Positions 38,529 to 49,527 of a DNA stretch of 64,000 nucleotides are shown here, in pieces. Position numbers and translations under genes: made by a program. Every line of letters starts with the position of its first letter. Positions within the stretch are counted from its first letter, which is position 1. This DNA comes from Salinicola socius (GTDB taxonomy: Bacteria; Pseudomonadota; Gammaproteobacteria; Pseudomonadales; Halomonadaceae), in the NCBI RefSeq assembly GCF_001937195.1, contig NZ_MSDO01000005.1, positions 62,001 to 126,000 on the forward strand. The letters run 5' to 3'. The notes beneath the pieces were generated by a model that was given only the letters and a program-made list of their open reading frames with translations, had not been told where the DNA came from and ran no database searches.

Positions 38529-40439
38529 TCACTCCAGGTAGGTATAGCCGCTGAGGCCCTCCGACAGTTCGTTCACGAACAGCTCGCGCTCCTCGACGGA
38601 CAGGGAGCTGGCGATCAGTTGCTCGGTAAGTTTCTGCTTGAGCGCTTCGGCATCGAAGTTGACGTAGCCGAGCACATCGGCGACGGCATCACCCTGCTGG
38701 ACGTGAGAAAGGCGCCATTCGCCGTTCTCGTCGAGGGCCACGTCGACCGAGTCGGTGTCGCCGAACAGGTTGTGCAGGTCGCCGAGAATCTCCTGATACG
38801 CGCCGACCAGAAACAGCCCGATGAGCTTGTCGTCGTCGTCGTCCCACTCCGGCAGCGGCAGCGTGCTCTCGAGCCCCTGGCCGTCGACGTAGAGATCGAT
38901 CCGGCCGTCGGAATCGCAGGTGATGTCCTGAATCACGCCACGCCGGGTCGGTTCGCGATCCAGGCCGGTCAGCGGCAGCACCGGGAAGACCTGATCGATC
39001 CCCCAGACGTCCGGCAGCGACTGGAACAGCGAGAAGTTGGCGAACAGCTTGTCGGCGAGCTTTTCGGCCAGTTCGTCGGCGATTTCCCGATGCGCGCGAT
39101 TACGGTTGTCGAGACGCTTGTGCAGGCGCTGGCAGGCGGCGAAATAGACCGACTCGCCCTCGGCGCGGGCATGCATGTTGGCCAGCCCCAGCACGAAACG
39201 ATCCTGCAGTTCGCCGACCGCCTGGACCACATCGTGGTAGGCCTCGACCAGATCGCGCGGTTCGCGCATGCCTTCGAGCCGGTCGTAGACGCGCCACAGC
39301 TCGGCGACGTGGGCATCGCCCTCGACCCGACGCTCCGGCTCGATATGGCCCAGGCGCTCCTCGCCGATCACGTTGGTGACCAGCACCGCGTGATGCGCGG
39401 TCAGCGCGCGGCCGGATTCCGAGATCAACTGTGGGTGCGGCAGGTTGTGGGTCTCGCAGATCTGGCGGAAGGCCCACACCACGTTGGTGGCGTACTCCTG
39501 CATCGAATAGTTGATCGAGCAGAAGCTTTGCGAGCGGGTGCCTTCGTAATCCACGCCGAGGCCACCGCCGACATCCACCGTATCGATCGGCGCGCCGAGT
39601 TCGCGCAGGCTGTGATAGAAGCGGGCGCATTCGCGCAGCCCCCGCTGGATATCGCGAATATTGGCGATTTGCGAGCCGAGGTGGAAGTGCACCAGCTGCA
39701 GGCAATCCAGCGCGTCTGCCTTGCGCAGGCGTTCGGTGATCGCCAGCAGCTGGCTGGCGGTGAGGCCGAACTTGGACTTTTCGCCGCCGGTATCCTGCCA
39801 CTTGCCCTTGCCCACGGAAGAGAGCCGCGCACGCAGACCGATGCGCGGTTTGACCTTGAGGTTTTCGGCCTCTTCCAGAATCAGGCTCAGCTCCGAGTAC
39901 TTCTCGACCACCAGATAGACCTTGTGGCCCAGCTTCTCGCCCATCAATGCGAGACGAATGTACTCGCGATCCTTGTAGCCGTTGCAGACGATCAGCGACG
40001 AGCCTTCGTCGCCGGAAAGGGCGAGAACCGCCATCAGTTCCGGCTTGCTGCCCGCTTCCAGCCCGACACGACCGCGACCGCGCTCCTGGGTGGCGAGAAT
40101 CTCCTCGACCACGCGGCGCTGCTGGTTGACCTTGATCGGATAGACCGCCGTGTAGCTGCTCTGGTAATCCTCCTCCTTCATCGCGTGATCGAAGGCCATG
40201 CAGAGCTGTTCGACGCGATCGTGAAGAATGTCGATGAAGCGCACCAGCACCGGCAGGCGCAGCCCGGCGTCGCGCAGGCGATCGACCAGGGTGTCGAGTA
40301 CCAGTGTCGGGCCGGGAACTTCACTGCCCAGCGGGCGGACCAGCGTGCGGCCCTCGTCATCGACATCGAAATAGCCGCTGCCCCACTGATCGATATTGTA
40401 GGTACGGCGAGCCCGTGCAGCGGGTGAAGGATTCGTCAT
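38529..40439 (-). CDS. speA: Biosynthetic arginine decarboxylase
   Basis: The 636-residue size fits SpeA. ATG 40439 has GGAG upstream (MTNPSPAARARRTYNIDQWG). The PLP lysine is in AVYPIKVNQQRRVVEEI, and later blocks include LVHFHLGSQIANIRDI, DVGGGLGVDYEGTRS and ISESGRALTAHHAVLV. It converts arginine to agmatine for putrescine and spermidine synthesis. The promoter region up to 40624 is otherwise empty. Confidence 0.96.
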   Translation of the reverse strand: MTNPSPAARARRTYNIDQWGSGYFDVDDEGRTLVRPLGSEVPGPTLVLDTLVDRLRDAGLRLPVLVRFIDILHDRVEQLCMAFDHAMKEEDYQSSYTAVYPIKVNQQRRVVEEILATQERGRGRVGLEAGSKPELMAVLALSGDEGSSLIVCNGYKDREYIRLALMGEKLGHKVYLVVEKYSELSLILEEAENLKVKPRIGLRARLSSVGKGKWQDTGGEKSKFGLTASQLLAITERLRKADALDCLQLVHFHLGSQIANIRDIQRGLRECARFYHSLRELGAPIDTVDVGGGLGVDYEGTRSQSFCSINYSMQEYATNVVWAFRQICETHNLPHPQLISESGRALTAHHAVLVTNVIGEERLGHIEPERRVEGDAHVAELWRVYDRLEGMREPRDLVEAYHDVVQAVGELQDRFVLGLANMHARAEGESVYFAACQRLHKRLDNRNRAHREIADELAEKLADKLFANFSLFQSLPDVWGIDQVFPVLPLTGLDREPTRRGVIQDITCDSDGRIDLYVDGQGLESTLPLPEWDDDDDKLIGLFLVGAYQEILGDLHNLFGDTDSVDVALDENGEWRLSHVQQGDAVADVLGYVNFDAEALKQKLTEQLIASSLSVEERELFVNELSEGLSGYTYLE

Positions 40440-40623
40440 GACGCTCTCCGGTCGGCCGGCAACAAAACAGAAAACAGATAGCCCCCGGCGTGAATGGTGA
40501 CGAAAAGGCCGGGAACGCGAATGGCGCGCATTATGACGGCGCGGGAACGCTACGACCACTGAATGTCAGGGAAAAGCTAGTCGAAAGTCGCCATCGGTAA
40601 AGCCTTTGAGGTGAAAACCACGA

Positions 40624-41580
40624 TCATTCGCCGGCGAGGGGCAGCGCCGGCACGCGGCCGTCGAGCCGTCTGCCCAGCAACATGCGAAAGCGCGCCGGGT
40701 CGTGGGGCGTGATGTCGTGGGCCGGCGGATCGACATGGATCACCAGCAGCCGCGACAGCCAGTAGCGCAGCGCCGTCAGCCGCAGCATGTTCGGCCACAG
40801 CTTTCGTTCCTGCTCGGTCAGCGGGCGATGCGCGAGATAGGCGCCGAGGATGGCGGCGTAGCGCGCCTCGTCGATGTCGCCGTCGGCATCGCTGGTCCAG
40901 TCGTTGATCACGATCGCCAGATCGAACAGCAGATCGCCGGTGCAGCCATTGTAGAAGTCGATGATGCCGCCGAGCCGGTCGCCGTCATAGAGCGTGTTAT
41001 CCCGGAACAGGTCGCCGTGGATCGCACCCTGCGGCAACGCGATATCGGCGAACGCCTGGGCATGGCCGGCAATCTCGCGGCTCATCAGCGCTTGGTCGTC
41101 GTCCGACAGAAACGGCAGCACTTCGCGATGACGCCGCGTGAGCCAGTCGAGATCCCGCGGATTGGCACGTTCGCCGGTGAAGTGCTGCGAGGCCTGATGC
41201 ATCCGACCCAGGGTATCGCCGAGTGCGGCACACTGAACCAGGTTCGGGGCGCTGGGGTGGCTGCCCGGCATGCGCGGAAACAGCAGGGCGGGGCGGCCGG
41301 CCAGGCGCTGCAGCGCGACGCCGTCGCGATCGTGAACCGGACCCGGCACCGGCAGCTGTCGCTCGGCCAGGTAATCCAGCAGTTCGACGAAGAACGGCAG
41401 ATCCTCGAATCCCCCCTGTTCGAACAGCGTCAGTACCCAGTCGTTCTGGTCGGTGGTGACGAAGAAGGTGCTGTTCTCGGTGCCCTGCGGCACGCCCTTG
41501 AGCGTCTGCAGGCGGCCGACGGTGTAGCGTTCGAGAAACTCGGCGACCTGATCGTCGCTCAACGGGGTGAATACGGCCAT
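40624..41580 (-). CDS. thrB: Homoserine kinase (type II, aminoglycoside-phosphotransferase fold)
   Basis: The 318-residue protein has the kinase motifs GVPQGTENSTFFVTT, IHGDLFRDNTLYDGDRLGGIIDFYNG (catalytic Asp and metal Asp) and LFDLAIVINDW. It phosphorylates homoserine for threonine synthesis. Its position next to a DUF2782 gene and polA is the Pseudomonas-type order. Confidence 0.93.
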   Translation of the reverse strand: MAVFTPLSDDQVAEFLERYTVGRLQTLKGVPQGTENSTFFVTTDQNDWVLTLFEQGGFEDLPFFVELLDYLAERQLPVPGPVHDRDGVALQRLAGRPALLFPRMPGSHPSAPNLVQCAALGDTLGRMHQASQHFTGERANPRDLDWLTRRHREVLPFLSDDDQALMSREIAGHAQAFADIALPQGAIHGDLFRDNTLYDGDRLGGIIDFYNGCTGDLLFDLAIVINDWTSDADGDIDEARYAAILGAYLAHRPLTEQERKLWPNMLRLTALRYWLSRLLVIHVDPPAHDITPHDPARFRMLLGRRLDGRVPALPLAGE

Positions 41581-41745
41581 GGGATCTCGGAGTCTGGGGC
41601 GGACATTAGTGATAAAAAACCGCTGATGAAAAACCGCAGGATGAAAAAGCAGCGCGCATTGTAGCGGCTAGCGGAGCGCGCTCCCACCGGCTATTGGCTA
41701 CCGGGCAGACGCCGCGTTCGATGTCCAGGCGCCCCGCGCTCGTCG

Positions 41746-42087
41746 TCAATCGTTCTGAACCCAGTCGGGGACCGGCACGCTGGGCGCGTCGACGCGCTTG
41801 AAGTCGCCGTCGCCATTGTCGTCGTAGAGAAAATAGATGGCGCCCTTGTCGTTGCCACCGCCGGGGACGATACGAATCGCATAGAGCTTGCCGTTGACGC
41901 GGTACTCGTCGATCGTGCGCTGACCGTCGTGGTGGGAGGTAATGCTGGGCCGCACCGCGGACTGGGCCAGGGCAGGCAACGAGACGCCGCCGACCAGCAG
42001 CGCCGTCAGCAGGACGGGCAGCCACAGCTTCATTCGTGGCCATGAGGTCATTGGCGACCACGAGTTCGTTCGCGACCACATTCTCAT
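41746..42087 (-). CDS. DUF2782 exported protein
   Basis: ATG 42087 with AAGGAG six bases upstream gives 113 residues with a signal peptide ([23 protein letters not shown]) and the DUF2782 core ([38 protein letters not shown]). The family is conserved beside polA/thrB in Pseudomonas and Halomonas; its role is unknown. Confidence 0.88.
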   Translation of the reverse strand: MRMWSRTNSWSPMTSWPRMKLWLPVLLTALLVGGVSLPALAQSAVRPSITSHHDGQRTIDEYRVNGKLYAIRIVPGGGNDKGAIYFLYDDNGDGDFKRVDAPSVPVPDWVQND

Positions 42088-42294
42088 CGCAGACTCCTTC
42101 GCTCGCTGTGGGTTGGGGATCCACCGGGATCTGACCGGAACCTGAATCGTCCCATTGTATCGCGTTCCCCCGGCCGGACGCATGATCCGGTTGATGGCCC
42201 GATGCCCGACCGACGCATCGACCGATGCCCTGACGCCGAGCCGTGGCTTGCGTATCATGTGGGCATCGAAAGCCAGCCACGGATCACGCAGCTC

Positions 42295-45072
42295 ATGGCA
42301 GATGCCCCCATCGTCCTCGTCGACGGATCGTCCTATCTCTACCGCGCCTTTCACGCGCTGCCGCCGCTCTCCACCTCCGACGGGCAGCCGACCGGCGCTG
42401 TGCGCGGGGTGCTCTCGATGCTCAAGAGCCTGATCAAGCAGTACCCGCAGAGCCCCATGGCGGTGGTGTTCGACGCCAAGGGCAAGACCTTCCGCGACGA
42501 GATCTACGCCGAGTACAAGGCCCACCGCCCGCCGATGCCGGACGACCTTCGCCCGCAGGTCGAGCCGCTGCACGACTGCGTCCGCGCGCTCGGCCTGCCG
42601 CTTTTGTGCATCGAAGGCGTCGAGGCGGATGACGTGATCGGCACGCTGGCACGACTGGCCACCGAATCCGGCCGCGACGCGGTGATCTCCACCGGCGACA
42701 AGGACATGGCCCAGCTGGTCAATCAGCACATCACCCTGGTCAACACCATGAAGGGCGAGACGCTCGACGTTGCCGGCGTCGAGGCCAAGTTCGGCATTCC
42801 GCCCTCGTTGATCATCGATTATCTGGCGCTGATGGGTGACAAGGTCGACAACATTCCCGGCGTCCCCGGCGTCGGTGGCAAGACGGCGCTGGGGCTGCTG
42901 CAGGGCATCGGTGGGGGGCTGGATGCGATCTATGCCGACCTGGAAAAAGTCACGACGTTGAGTTTTCGTGGCGCCAAGACGATGCCGAAAAAGCTGGAGG
43001 AGAACCGCGAGCAGGCCTTCCTTTCCTACCAGCTGGCGACGATCAAGACCGACTGCGAGCTGCCGGTGGGGCTCGACGACCTGCATCTGGCCGAACCCGA
43101 TCGCGAGGTACTGAAGTCGCTCTATCAGCGGCTCGAGTTCAAGAACTGGCTGACCGAACTGCTAGAGGGCCGGGACGAAGGCGTTGATGATGTGGGGGCC
43201 GAGAACGCCGGCACATCGGAAATCGACGAAGACGTGACGCTGGCCAAGCCGGCACGTCACGACCAGACGCTGCTGACCCAGGCGGAATTCGACGCCTGGC
43301 TCGAACGGCTGACAGCCAGCGACGCGTTCTGTTTCGATCTCGAGACCACCAGTCTCAACTACATGGAAGCCGATATCGTCGGTATCGGCCTGTCGCTGGT
43401 ACCCGGCGAGGCGGCCTACATCCCGGTCGGCCACGACTATCTCGACGCGCCGGCGCAGCTCGACCGAACGGCGGTACTGGCGGCGCTCAAGCCGCTGCTG
43501 GAAGATCCGGCGATCGCCAAGATCGGCCAGAATCTCAAGTACGATATCTCGGTGCTGGCGCGCTATCAGATTCGGGTCGCCGGCGCGTTGAACGACACCA
43601 TGCTCGAATCCTACGTGCTGAACTCTACCGCCACCCGGCATGACATGGATTCGCTGGCGCTCAAGTATCTCGGCGAGAAGACCATCAGCTTCGTGGATAT
43701 CGCCGGCAAGGGCGTCAAGCAGCTGACCTTCAACCAGATCGCGCTCGAAGAAGCCGTGCCCTACGCCTGCGAGGACGTCGATATCACCCTGCGCCTGCAC
43801 CAGGCGTTGCGGCCCAAGGTGGAGGAAGCCGGACGTCTGGCCGAGGTGCTCGATACCCTCGAGCGGCCGCTGATTCCGGTGCTCTCGCATATCGAGCGCA
43901 ATGGCGTGGCGCTGGACGCCACGCGCCTGCACACCCAGAGCCAGGAGCTCGAAGGACGCATTCGCGAGCTGGAGCGTGAGGCGTTCGAGCTCGCCGGCAA
44001 GGAGTTCAACCTCGGTTCGCCCAAGCAGCTGGCGGAGATTCTGTTCGAGGAGCAGAAGATCCCGGTGATCAAGAAGACCCCCAAGGGGGCGCCGAGCACG
44101 GCGGAAGCGGTGCTCGAGGAGCTGGCGCTGGACTTCCCGCTGCCCAAGCTGATCATGTCGCATCGCGGCATGACCAAGCTCAAGTCGACCTATACCGACA
44201 AATTGCCGCGGCTGGTCAATCCGATGACCGGCCGGCTGCACACCAGCTACCACCAGGCGGTGACGGCGACCGGGCGGCTGTCGTCGTCCGACCCGAACCT
44301 GCAGAACATCCCGATCCGAACGGAAGAGGGCCGCAAGATCCGTCAGGCGTTCGTGGCCCGCGACGGCTACCGGATCGTCGCGGCGGACTACTCGCAGATC
44401 GAGCTGCGAATCATGGCGCATCTTTCCGACGACAAGGGACTGCTGGACGCCTTCGCCAACGATCGCGACATTCACGTCGCTACCGCCGCCGAGGTCTTCG
44501 GCGTCGCGCTGGACAAGGTCACCACCGATCAGCGCCGCAGCGCCAAGGCGATCAACTTCGGCCTGATCTACGGCATGAGCGCCTGGGGTCTCTCCAGGCA
44601 GCTGCATATCGAGGCCAAGCAGGCCAAGGTCTATATCGATCGCTACTTCGACCGTTATCCGGGCGTCGCCAGGTTCATGGACAACATCCGCGCCCAGGCC
44701 GGCGAAGACGGCTTCGTCGAGACCGTGTTCGGTCGGCGCCTCTATCTGCCGGAGATCAAGGCCCAGAACCACGCCCGGCGTCAGGCCGCCGAGCGCACCG
44801 CGATCAACGCGCCGATGCAGGGCACCGCCGCGGATATCATCAAGCTGGCGATGATCGACGTGCATCATTGGCTCAACCCGGCCCAGGGGCAGGCGGCGTT
44901 CGACGCCTGGATGGTGATGCAGGTTCACGATGAACTGGTGTTCGAGGTCAAGGAGAGCCAGACGCAGGACTTCCTCGGCGCCATCAGTGGGCGGATGCAG
45001 AACGCCGCCCAGCTCAACGTGCCGCTGATCGTGGAGGCCAACAGTGGGGCGAACTGGGACGAAGCGCACTGA
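42295..45072 (+). CDS. polA: DNA polymerase I
   Basis: ATG 42295 gives 925 residues: a 5'-3' exonuclease domain ([38 protein letters not shown]), a 3'-5' exonuclease with intact acidic residues ([19 protein letters not shown]), and the polymerase with motif [14 protein letters not shown], motif [17 protein letters not shown] and motif [10 protein letters not shown]. It repairs gaps and removes primers. The upstream frame from 42202 has no ribosome site. Confidence 0.97.
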   Translation: MADAPIVLVDGSSYLYRAFHALPPLSTSDGQPTGAVRGVLSMLKSLIKQYPQSPMAVVFDAKGKTFRDEIYAEYKAHRPPMPDDLRPQVEPLHDCVRALGLPLLCIEGVEADDVIGTLARLATESGRDAVISTGDKDMAQLVNQHITLVNTMKGETLDVAGVEAKFGIPPSLIIDYLALMGDKVDNIPGVPGVGGKTALGLLQGIGGGLDAIYADLEKVTTLSFRGAKTMPKKLEENREQAFLSYQLATIKTDCELPVGLDDLHLAEPDREVLKSLYQRLEFKNWLTELLEGRDEGVDDVGAENAGTSEIDEDVTLAKPARHDQTLLTQAEFDAWLERLTASDAFCFDLETTSLNYMEADIVGIGLSLVPGEAAYIPVGHDYLDAPAQLDRTAVLAALKPLLEDPAIAKIGQNLKYDISVLARYQIRVAGALNDTMLESYVLNSTATRHDMDSLALKYLGEKTISFVDIAGKGVKQLTFNQIALEEAVPYACEDVDITLRLHQALRPKVEEAGRLAEVLDTLERPLIPVLSHIERNGVALDATRLHTQSQELEGRIRELEREAFELAGKEFNLGSPKQLAEILFEEQKIPVIKKTPKGAPSTAEAVLEELALDFPLPKLIMSHRGMTKLKSTYTDKLPRLVNPMTGRLHTSYHQAVTATGRLSSSDPNLQNIPIRTEEGRKIRQAFVARDGYRIVAADYSQIELRIMAHLSDDKGLLDAFANDRDIHVATAAEVFGVALDKVTTDQRRSAKAINFGLIYGMSAWGLSRQLHIEAKQAKVYIDRYFDRYPGVARFMDNIRAQAGEDGFVETVFGRRLYLPEIKAQNHARRQAAERTAINAPMQGTAADIIKLAMIDVHHWLNPAQGQAAFDAWMVMQVHDELVFEVKESQTQDFLGAISGRMQNAAQLNVPLIVEANSGANWDEAH

Positions 45073-45181
45073 AACCTGCGCCCGGCTGCCTTACACTGGT
45101 TCGACCTGTACGGATTCGACTTACATTGACGTATCGTTTATCGCCGCGTGACGGCTTTATTTTCGCAAGGAGCACAAGGTA

Positions 45182-46597
45182 ATGGCCAAACAGCAAATCG
45201 GTGTCGTCGGCATGGCCGTCATGGGACGCAATCTGGCGCTCAACATCGAGAGCCGCGACTACACGGTGTCGATCTTCAACCGCTCGCGGGAGAAGACCGA
45301 TGAAGTGATGCAGGAAAATCCCGACAGCAAGCTGGTGCCGTTCTACAGCGTCGAGGAGTTCGTCGCGTCGCTGGAAACGCCGCGCCGCATCCTGCTGATG
45401 GTCAAGGCGGGCGATGCCACCGACAAGACGATCGCGTCGCTGACGCCGCATCTGGACCAGGGCGATATCCTCATCGACGGCGGCAACACCCCGTTCGAGG
45501 ACACCATCCGGCGCAACAAGGAGCTCTCGGAAGCGGGCTTCAACTTCATCGGCACCGGTGTCTCTGGTGGCGAGGAGGGCGCGCTGAAAGGCCCGTCGAT
45601 CATGCCGGGCGGTCAGAAGGAAGCCTACGACATGGTGGCGCCGATCCTCGAGGAGATCGCGGCGCGCGCCGACGACGGCGAGCCCTGCGTGGCCTATGTC
45701 GGCCCGGATGGCGCCGGCCACTACGTCAAGATGGTCCACAACGGCATCGAATACGGCGACATGCAGCTGATCAGTGAAGCCTACGCGATCCTCAAGGGCT
45801 CGCTGGGGCTGTCGAACGCCGAGCTGGCCGATATCTTCAGCGACTGGAACGAAGGCGAACTCGACAGCTACCTGATCGATATCACCGCCAGGATCTTCAC
45901 CAAGAAGGATGACCAGAGCGACCAGGACGTGGTCGACATCATCCTCGACTCCGCGGGCCAGAAGGGCACCGGCAAGTGGACCAGCAAGAGCGCGCTGGAT
46001 CTCGGCGTGCCGCTGCCGCTGATCACCGAGTCGGTCTTCGCGCGCTTCATCTCGGCGCTGAAGGACGAGCGTGTCGAAGCCGCCAAGGTGCTGAAAGGGC
46101 CGGCGGAGACGCCGCTCCAGGGCGACAAGGCCGAGTTCATCGAGAAGGTGCGCAAGGCGCTGTTCTTCAGCAAGATCGCCTCCTACGCCCAGGGCTTCGC
46201 CCAGATGCGCGCGGCGTCCGAGCAGTACGACTGGAATCTCGACTACGGCGAGGTCGCCAAGCTGTTCCGCGCCGGCTGCATCATCCGCGCCCGCTTCCTG
46301 CAGAAGATCACCGACGCCTACCAGGAGAACCCCGAGCTCAAGAACCTGCTGATGGCGCCGTACTTCGGCGAGATCGCCGGCAACTATCAATCGGCGCTTC
46401 GGGACGTGATCTCTCATGCGGTCCAGAACGGCATCCCGGTACCCACGTTCTCCTCCGCGATCGCCTACTACGATAGCTATCGCAGCGAGAAACTGCCAGC
46501 CAACCTGATCCAGGCCCAGCGCGACTTCTTTGGCGCCCACACCTACAAGCGTGTCGATCGGGAAGGGACGTTCCACACCCAGTGGCTGCAGGACTGA
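45182..46597 (+). CDS. gnd: 6-phosphogluconate dehydrogenase (decarboxylating)
   Basis: The 471-residue protein has an N-terminal NADP site ([18 protein letters not shown]), [21 protein letters not shown], the catalytic Lys in [17 protein letters not shown], and the C-terminal tail [14 protein letters not shown]. Oxidative pentose phosphate step from 6-phosphogluconate to ribulose 5-phosphate. An AAGGAGCACAAGGT site precedes the ATG. Confidence 0.97.
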   Translation: MAKQQIGVVGMAVMGRNLALNIESRDYTVSIFNRSREKTDEVMQENPDSKLVPFYSVEEFVASLETPRRILLMVKAGDATDKTIASLTPHLDQGDILIDGGNTPFEDTIRRNKELSEAGFNFIGTGVSGGEEGALKGPSIMPGGQKEAYDMVAPILEEIAARADDGEPCVAYVGPDGAGHYVKMVHNGIEYGDMQLISEAYAILKGSLGLSNAELADIFSDWNEGELDSYLIDITARIFTKKDDQSDQDVVDIILDSAGQKGTGKWTSKSALDLGVPLPLITESVFARFISALKDERVEAAKVLKGPAETPLQGDKAEFIEKVRKALFFSKIASYAQGFAQMRAASEQYDWNLDYGEVAKLFRAGCIIRARFLQKITDAYQENPELKNLLMAPYFGEIAGNYQSALRDVISHAVQNGIPVPTFSSAIAYYDSYRSEKLPANLIQAQRDFFGAHTYKRVDREGTFHTQWLQD

Positions 46598-46610
46598 CGG
46601 AGACGAAGCG

Positions 46611-47660
46611 ATGGCGGAGCTGGAACGGGATCGGGTTCGCGAGCACTTGGCGGGTAACACGCCGCCGACGCTCGACGATAGTGCCCGAGCGCACTATCGG
46701 GCGCGTATCGCGGCGCAGTTGAAGGCGCGTAATGCGGTACTGGTGGCGCACTACTACACCGATCCCGAGATCCAGGCGCTGGCGGAAGCCACCGGCGGCT
46801 GCGTGGCGGATTCACTCGAAATGGCGCGCTTCGGCAAGGATCACCCGGCGACGACGCTGATCGTCGCCGGCGTGCGTTTCATGGGCGAGACCGCCAAGAT
46901 CCTGAGCCCGGAAAAACGGGTGCTGATGCCGACGCTGGAAGCGACCTGCTCGCTCGATATCGGCTGTCCGGCCGATGCCTTTTCCGACTTCTGCGACCAG
47001 CAGCCGGATCGCACCGTGGTGGTCTACGCCAATACGTCTGCGGCGGTGAAGGCGCGCGCCGACTGGGTCGTGACGTCTTCCATCGCGGTCGAGCTGATCG
47101 ACCATCTCGACCGGCAGGGCGAAAAGATCCTGTGGGCGCCGGACCGCCATTTGGGCAACTACGTCCGCGAGCGCACCGGTGCCGACGTACTCTGCTGGGA
47201 CGGCGAGTGCATCGTCCACGACGAGTTCAAGGCGCAGGGCATTCTCGATCTCAAGGCGCTGCATCCGGAGGCCGCGGTGCTCGTGCATCCGGAATCACCG
47301 GCGTCGGTGGTGGAAATCGCCGACGTAGTAGGTTCCACCTCACAATTGATTGTCGCCGCGCAGAAGCTCGACAACCCCAGTTTCATCGTCGCCACCGACC
47401 GCGGCATCTTCTACAAGATGCAGCAACTGATGCCCGGCAAGACCTTCATGGCCGCGCCCACGGCGGGCAACGGTGCGACGTGTCGCAGTTGCGCCAACTG
47501 TCCGTGGATGGCGATGAACGGGCTCGAGAACACGCTGGCGGTGCTGGAAGACGCCAACGGCTGCGGTCAGGAAATCCACGTCGATGCCGCCATCGCCGCG
47601 CGAGCCCTCGTGCCGCTCGATCGCATGCTCGAGTTCGGGGCCGAACTCAAACGCCGTTAG
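46611..47660 (+). CDS. nadA: Quinolinate synthase
   Basis: ATG 46611 gives 349 residues. The 4Fe-4S enzyme condenses iminoaspartate and dihydroxyacetone phosphate in NAD synthesis. Visible family blocks are [55 protein letters not shown] and [17 protein letters not shown], with the cluster cysteines in the last block and around EATCSL. The ATG is 13 bp after gnd, so co-transcription is likely. Confidence 0.96.
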   Translation: MAELERDRVREHLAGNTPPTLDDSARAHYRARIAAQLKARNAVLVAHYYTDPEIQALAEATGGCVADSLEMARFGKDHPATTLIVAGVRFMGETAKILSPEKRVLMPTLEATCSLDIGCPADAFSDFCDQQPDRTVVVYANTSAAVKARADWVVTSSIAVELIDHLDRQGEKILWAPDRHLGNYVRERTGADVLCWDGECIVHDEFKAQGILDLKALHPEAAVLVHPESPASVVEIADVVGSTSQLIVAAQKLDNPSFIVATDRGIFYKMQQLMPGKTFMAAPTAGNGATCRSCANCPWMAMNGLENTLAVLEDANGCGQEIHVDAAIAARALVPLDRMLEFGAELKRR

Positions 47661-47682
47661 GCTTTTTACGCTGGAAAACGAC

Positions 47683-47720
47683 AGCGCCCGCTCCGGCTGA
47701 CACCGGGGCGGGCGCTTTTA
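47683..47720 (+). terminator. Terminator after nadA
   Basis: AGCGCCCGC.CCGG and CCGG.GCGGGCGCT form a long stem with a 6-base loop followed by TTTTA. It may also serve the leftward gene ending at 47733. Confidence 0.85.
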
Positions 47721-47732
47721 TGTCTCTACGAT

Positions 47733-48506
47733 TTAGAAGTGGTAGTTGATGAATGCTCCCGCCCGCCACTGGGTCGAATCGCCGAGATCATCGACGATTG
47801 GGCTGTCAGCGGCGTCGCCGGTCAGGCGTGAGACGCCGACCAGACCCGTGATCGACCACTGCCGGGTGAGGTAATAGCTGAGCGAGGCGTCGCCACCGAT
47901 GGCGAAATAGCCGTCATCCGGATCATAGGCATCGATACCGGAGCGCGCGCTCTCGCCGCGCGAGACGCCGAACAGGTCGTCCGTCCAGGCGGCGCTGGTG
48001 TACTCGAAGCGCGGTCCGATGGTAAAGGCCGCACGCTCACCGAGTTTGGTGACGTGAGTCGCCTTGAACTTGACGCGGTAGCCGTCGACATCGCCGGTGA
48101 ACGGCGTTTCCGCAGCTGCGCTGTAGCGCCACGCGTCATCGAGATAGCTCACGCGCAGCCCGGCGGTGGCGCCGCCGTCGACCTTGTCGAGGTCATCGAT
48201 GTCGCCGGTGTCGTCACGCCCGAAGGTGTAGCCGATGAACGGTGCGACCTTCCAGTTGTCCTGCTTGATCACGTTCCAGCCGATACCGTCGGTGACGCTG
48301 ACGAAGAAGGTATCGCCGTAAGTGGCATCCAGTGTCGGCCAGGGGTTCCATTCGTAATCGTCGCTGCCCAGATAGTCCGGGCTGTAGATCGCCCCGGCGC
48401 CGACAGTGCCTTCCCACTCGGGCTGTGCGGCGAGGACCGCCGAGCTGATAGCGACACTGCCTGCGGCAAGCGCGAGCTGCCAGGCCAATTTCCGTGAATC
48501 GATCAT
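47733..48506 (-). CDS. MipA/OmpV-family outer-membrane protein
   Basis: ATG 48506 (AAGG upstream) gives 257 residues: a signal peptide (WQLALAAGSVAISSAVLA), then beta-strand alternation with GAGAIYSPDYLGSDDYEWNPWPTLDATYGD, typical of MipA/OmpV, ending in GAFINYHF with a C-terminal Phe. Family members are outer-membrane scaffold or porin-like proteins. The 328 bp up to the next gene contain no other feature I can name. Confidence 0.88.
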   Translation of the reverse strand: MIDSRKLAWQLALAAGSVAISSAVLAAQPEWEGTVGAGAIYSPDYLGSDDYEWNPWPTLDATYGDTFFVSVTDGIGWNVIKQDNWKVAPFIGYTFGRDDTGDIDDLDKVDGGATAGLRVSYLDDAWRYSAAAETPFTGDVDGYRVKFKATHVTKLGERAAFTIGPRFEYTSAAWTDDLFGVSRGESARSGIDAYDPDDGYFAIGGDASLSYYLTRQWSITGLVGVSRLTGDAADSPIVDDLGDSTQWRAGAFINYHF

Positions 48507-48834
48507 GTCTTTCATCCTTGCGGCGGACTCGGGAGATGGCGAAAACATACGGCAGTGTAGGTAAAAAGGCTAGTCGTGGAAAACGCCGTTCTTCATGCCC
48601 ATTTCTCCGCAATCGCGGTGGGATACTCCTGAATCCGCCGGCGGGCTTTGCACCGCCTGGTTTCCTCCCCTACGGTGAAAAAGTCTCCGTCGCCTGACAC
48701 GACGGCGTCTACCGACTTCCCGGCCAGCGAATTCTCGCTGCCTTCGTCGCCTCGCGCTGCGAGGCGCACCCGATCCGAACGATACCGATAGCCATAACGA
48801 AAACGACCGGGCAGAAACTGATGAGGACGATTCC

Positions 48835-49527
48835 ATGGACGATAACCAGCGTTCGAGTTCGAGCGTAGCCATCTACGATCCCGACGATCACGCGGCGCAA
48901 CCGAGTTCGCCCGCCCGCCGTCGCTTCTTGCAGACGGCCGGTATCTCCGGCTTGGCAGTGGCGGCGGCACCGGCGCTCTCCCAGGTGAGCTACGCCGGCT
49001 CGCCGGACCAGCCGGCAACGCAGACCGATGCGCCACCTGCCGAGGGGAAAAAGCGCATCACGCTCACCGTCAACGGCCAGCGCCAGCAACTAGACGTGAC
49101 GCCCAACGTGATTCTGCTCGATGCGCTGCGTCACGGGCTCGAGCTGACCGGCACCAAGAAGGGCTGCGACCACGGCCAATGCGGTGCCTGCACGATCCTG
49201 GTCAACGGCTCTGCGATCAATTCGTGTCTGAGTCTGGCGGTCACCCATGACGGTGACGAGATCACCACCGTCGAAGGGCTGGAGAAGAACGGCCAGTCGC
49301 ATCCCATTCAGCAGGCGTTTCTCGAGCACGATGCCTACCAGTGTGGCTACTGCACGGCGGGTCAGATGATGAGCGCGGTGGCGATCCTCCAGGATGATGA
49401 CATCGGCAAGAGTGACGCTGACGTGCGCGAGGCGATGAGCGGCAATATCTGCCGCTGCGGCGCCTACAAGAACATCGTGGCGGCGATCCAGTCAGCTCGA
49501 GGCGCCGTGAAGGGAGGCAACGCATGA
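48835..49527 (+). CDS. paoA: Aldehyde oxidoreductase 2Fe-2S subunit with Tat signal (PaoA type)
   Basis: The 230-residue protein has a twin-arginine signal (ARRRFLQTAGISGLAVAAAPAL). The plant-type 2Fe-2S site is KGCDHGQCGACTILVNG with a fourth Cys in SCLSLAV. The second cluster is in CGYCTAGQMM and GNICRCGAYKN. This is the electron-transfer subunit of a periplasmic xanthine-oxidase-family enzyme. GAGGA lies before the ATG. It overlaps the FAD subunit gene by 4 bp. Confidence 0.94.
   Translation: MDDNQRSSSSVAIYDPDDHAAQPSSPARRRFLQTAGISGLAVAAAPALSQVSYAGSPDQPATQTDAPPAEGKKRITLTVNGQRQQLDVTPNVILLDALRHGLELTGTKKGCDHGQCGACTILVNGSAINSCLSLAVTHDGDEITTVEGLEKNGQSHPIQQAFLEHDAYQCGYCTAGQMMSAVAILQDDDIGKSDADVREAMSGNICRCGAYKNIVAAIQSARGAVKGGNA

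Noticed and set aside
38619-40427. Long open frame of about 600 codons opposite speA
   Set aside because: It is the exact antisense of a well-conserved gene. Its content reflects third-position GC bias, and it has no ribosome site.
41746-43086. 446-codon fusion of antisense polA sequence with the DUF2782 protein
   Set aside because: A real ribosome site and signal peptide place the DUF2782 start at 42087. The rest is antisense to polA.
43162-45069. 635-codon open frame opposite polA
   Set aside because: Antisense of DNA polymerase I, His/Arg/Gly-rich composition typical of shadows.
45014-46660. 548-codon open frame opposite gnd
   Set aside because: Antisense shadow of gnd with no recognised domain.
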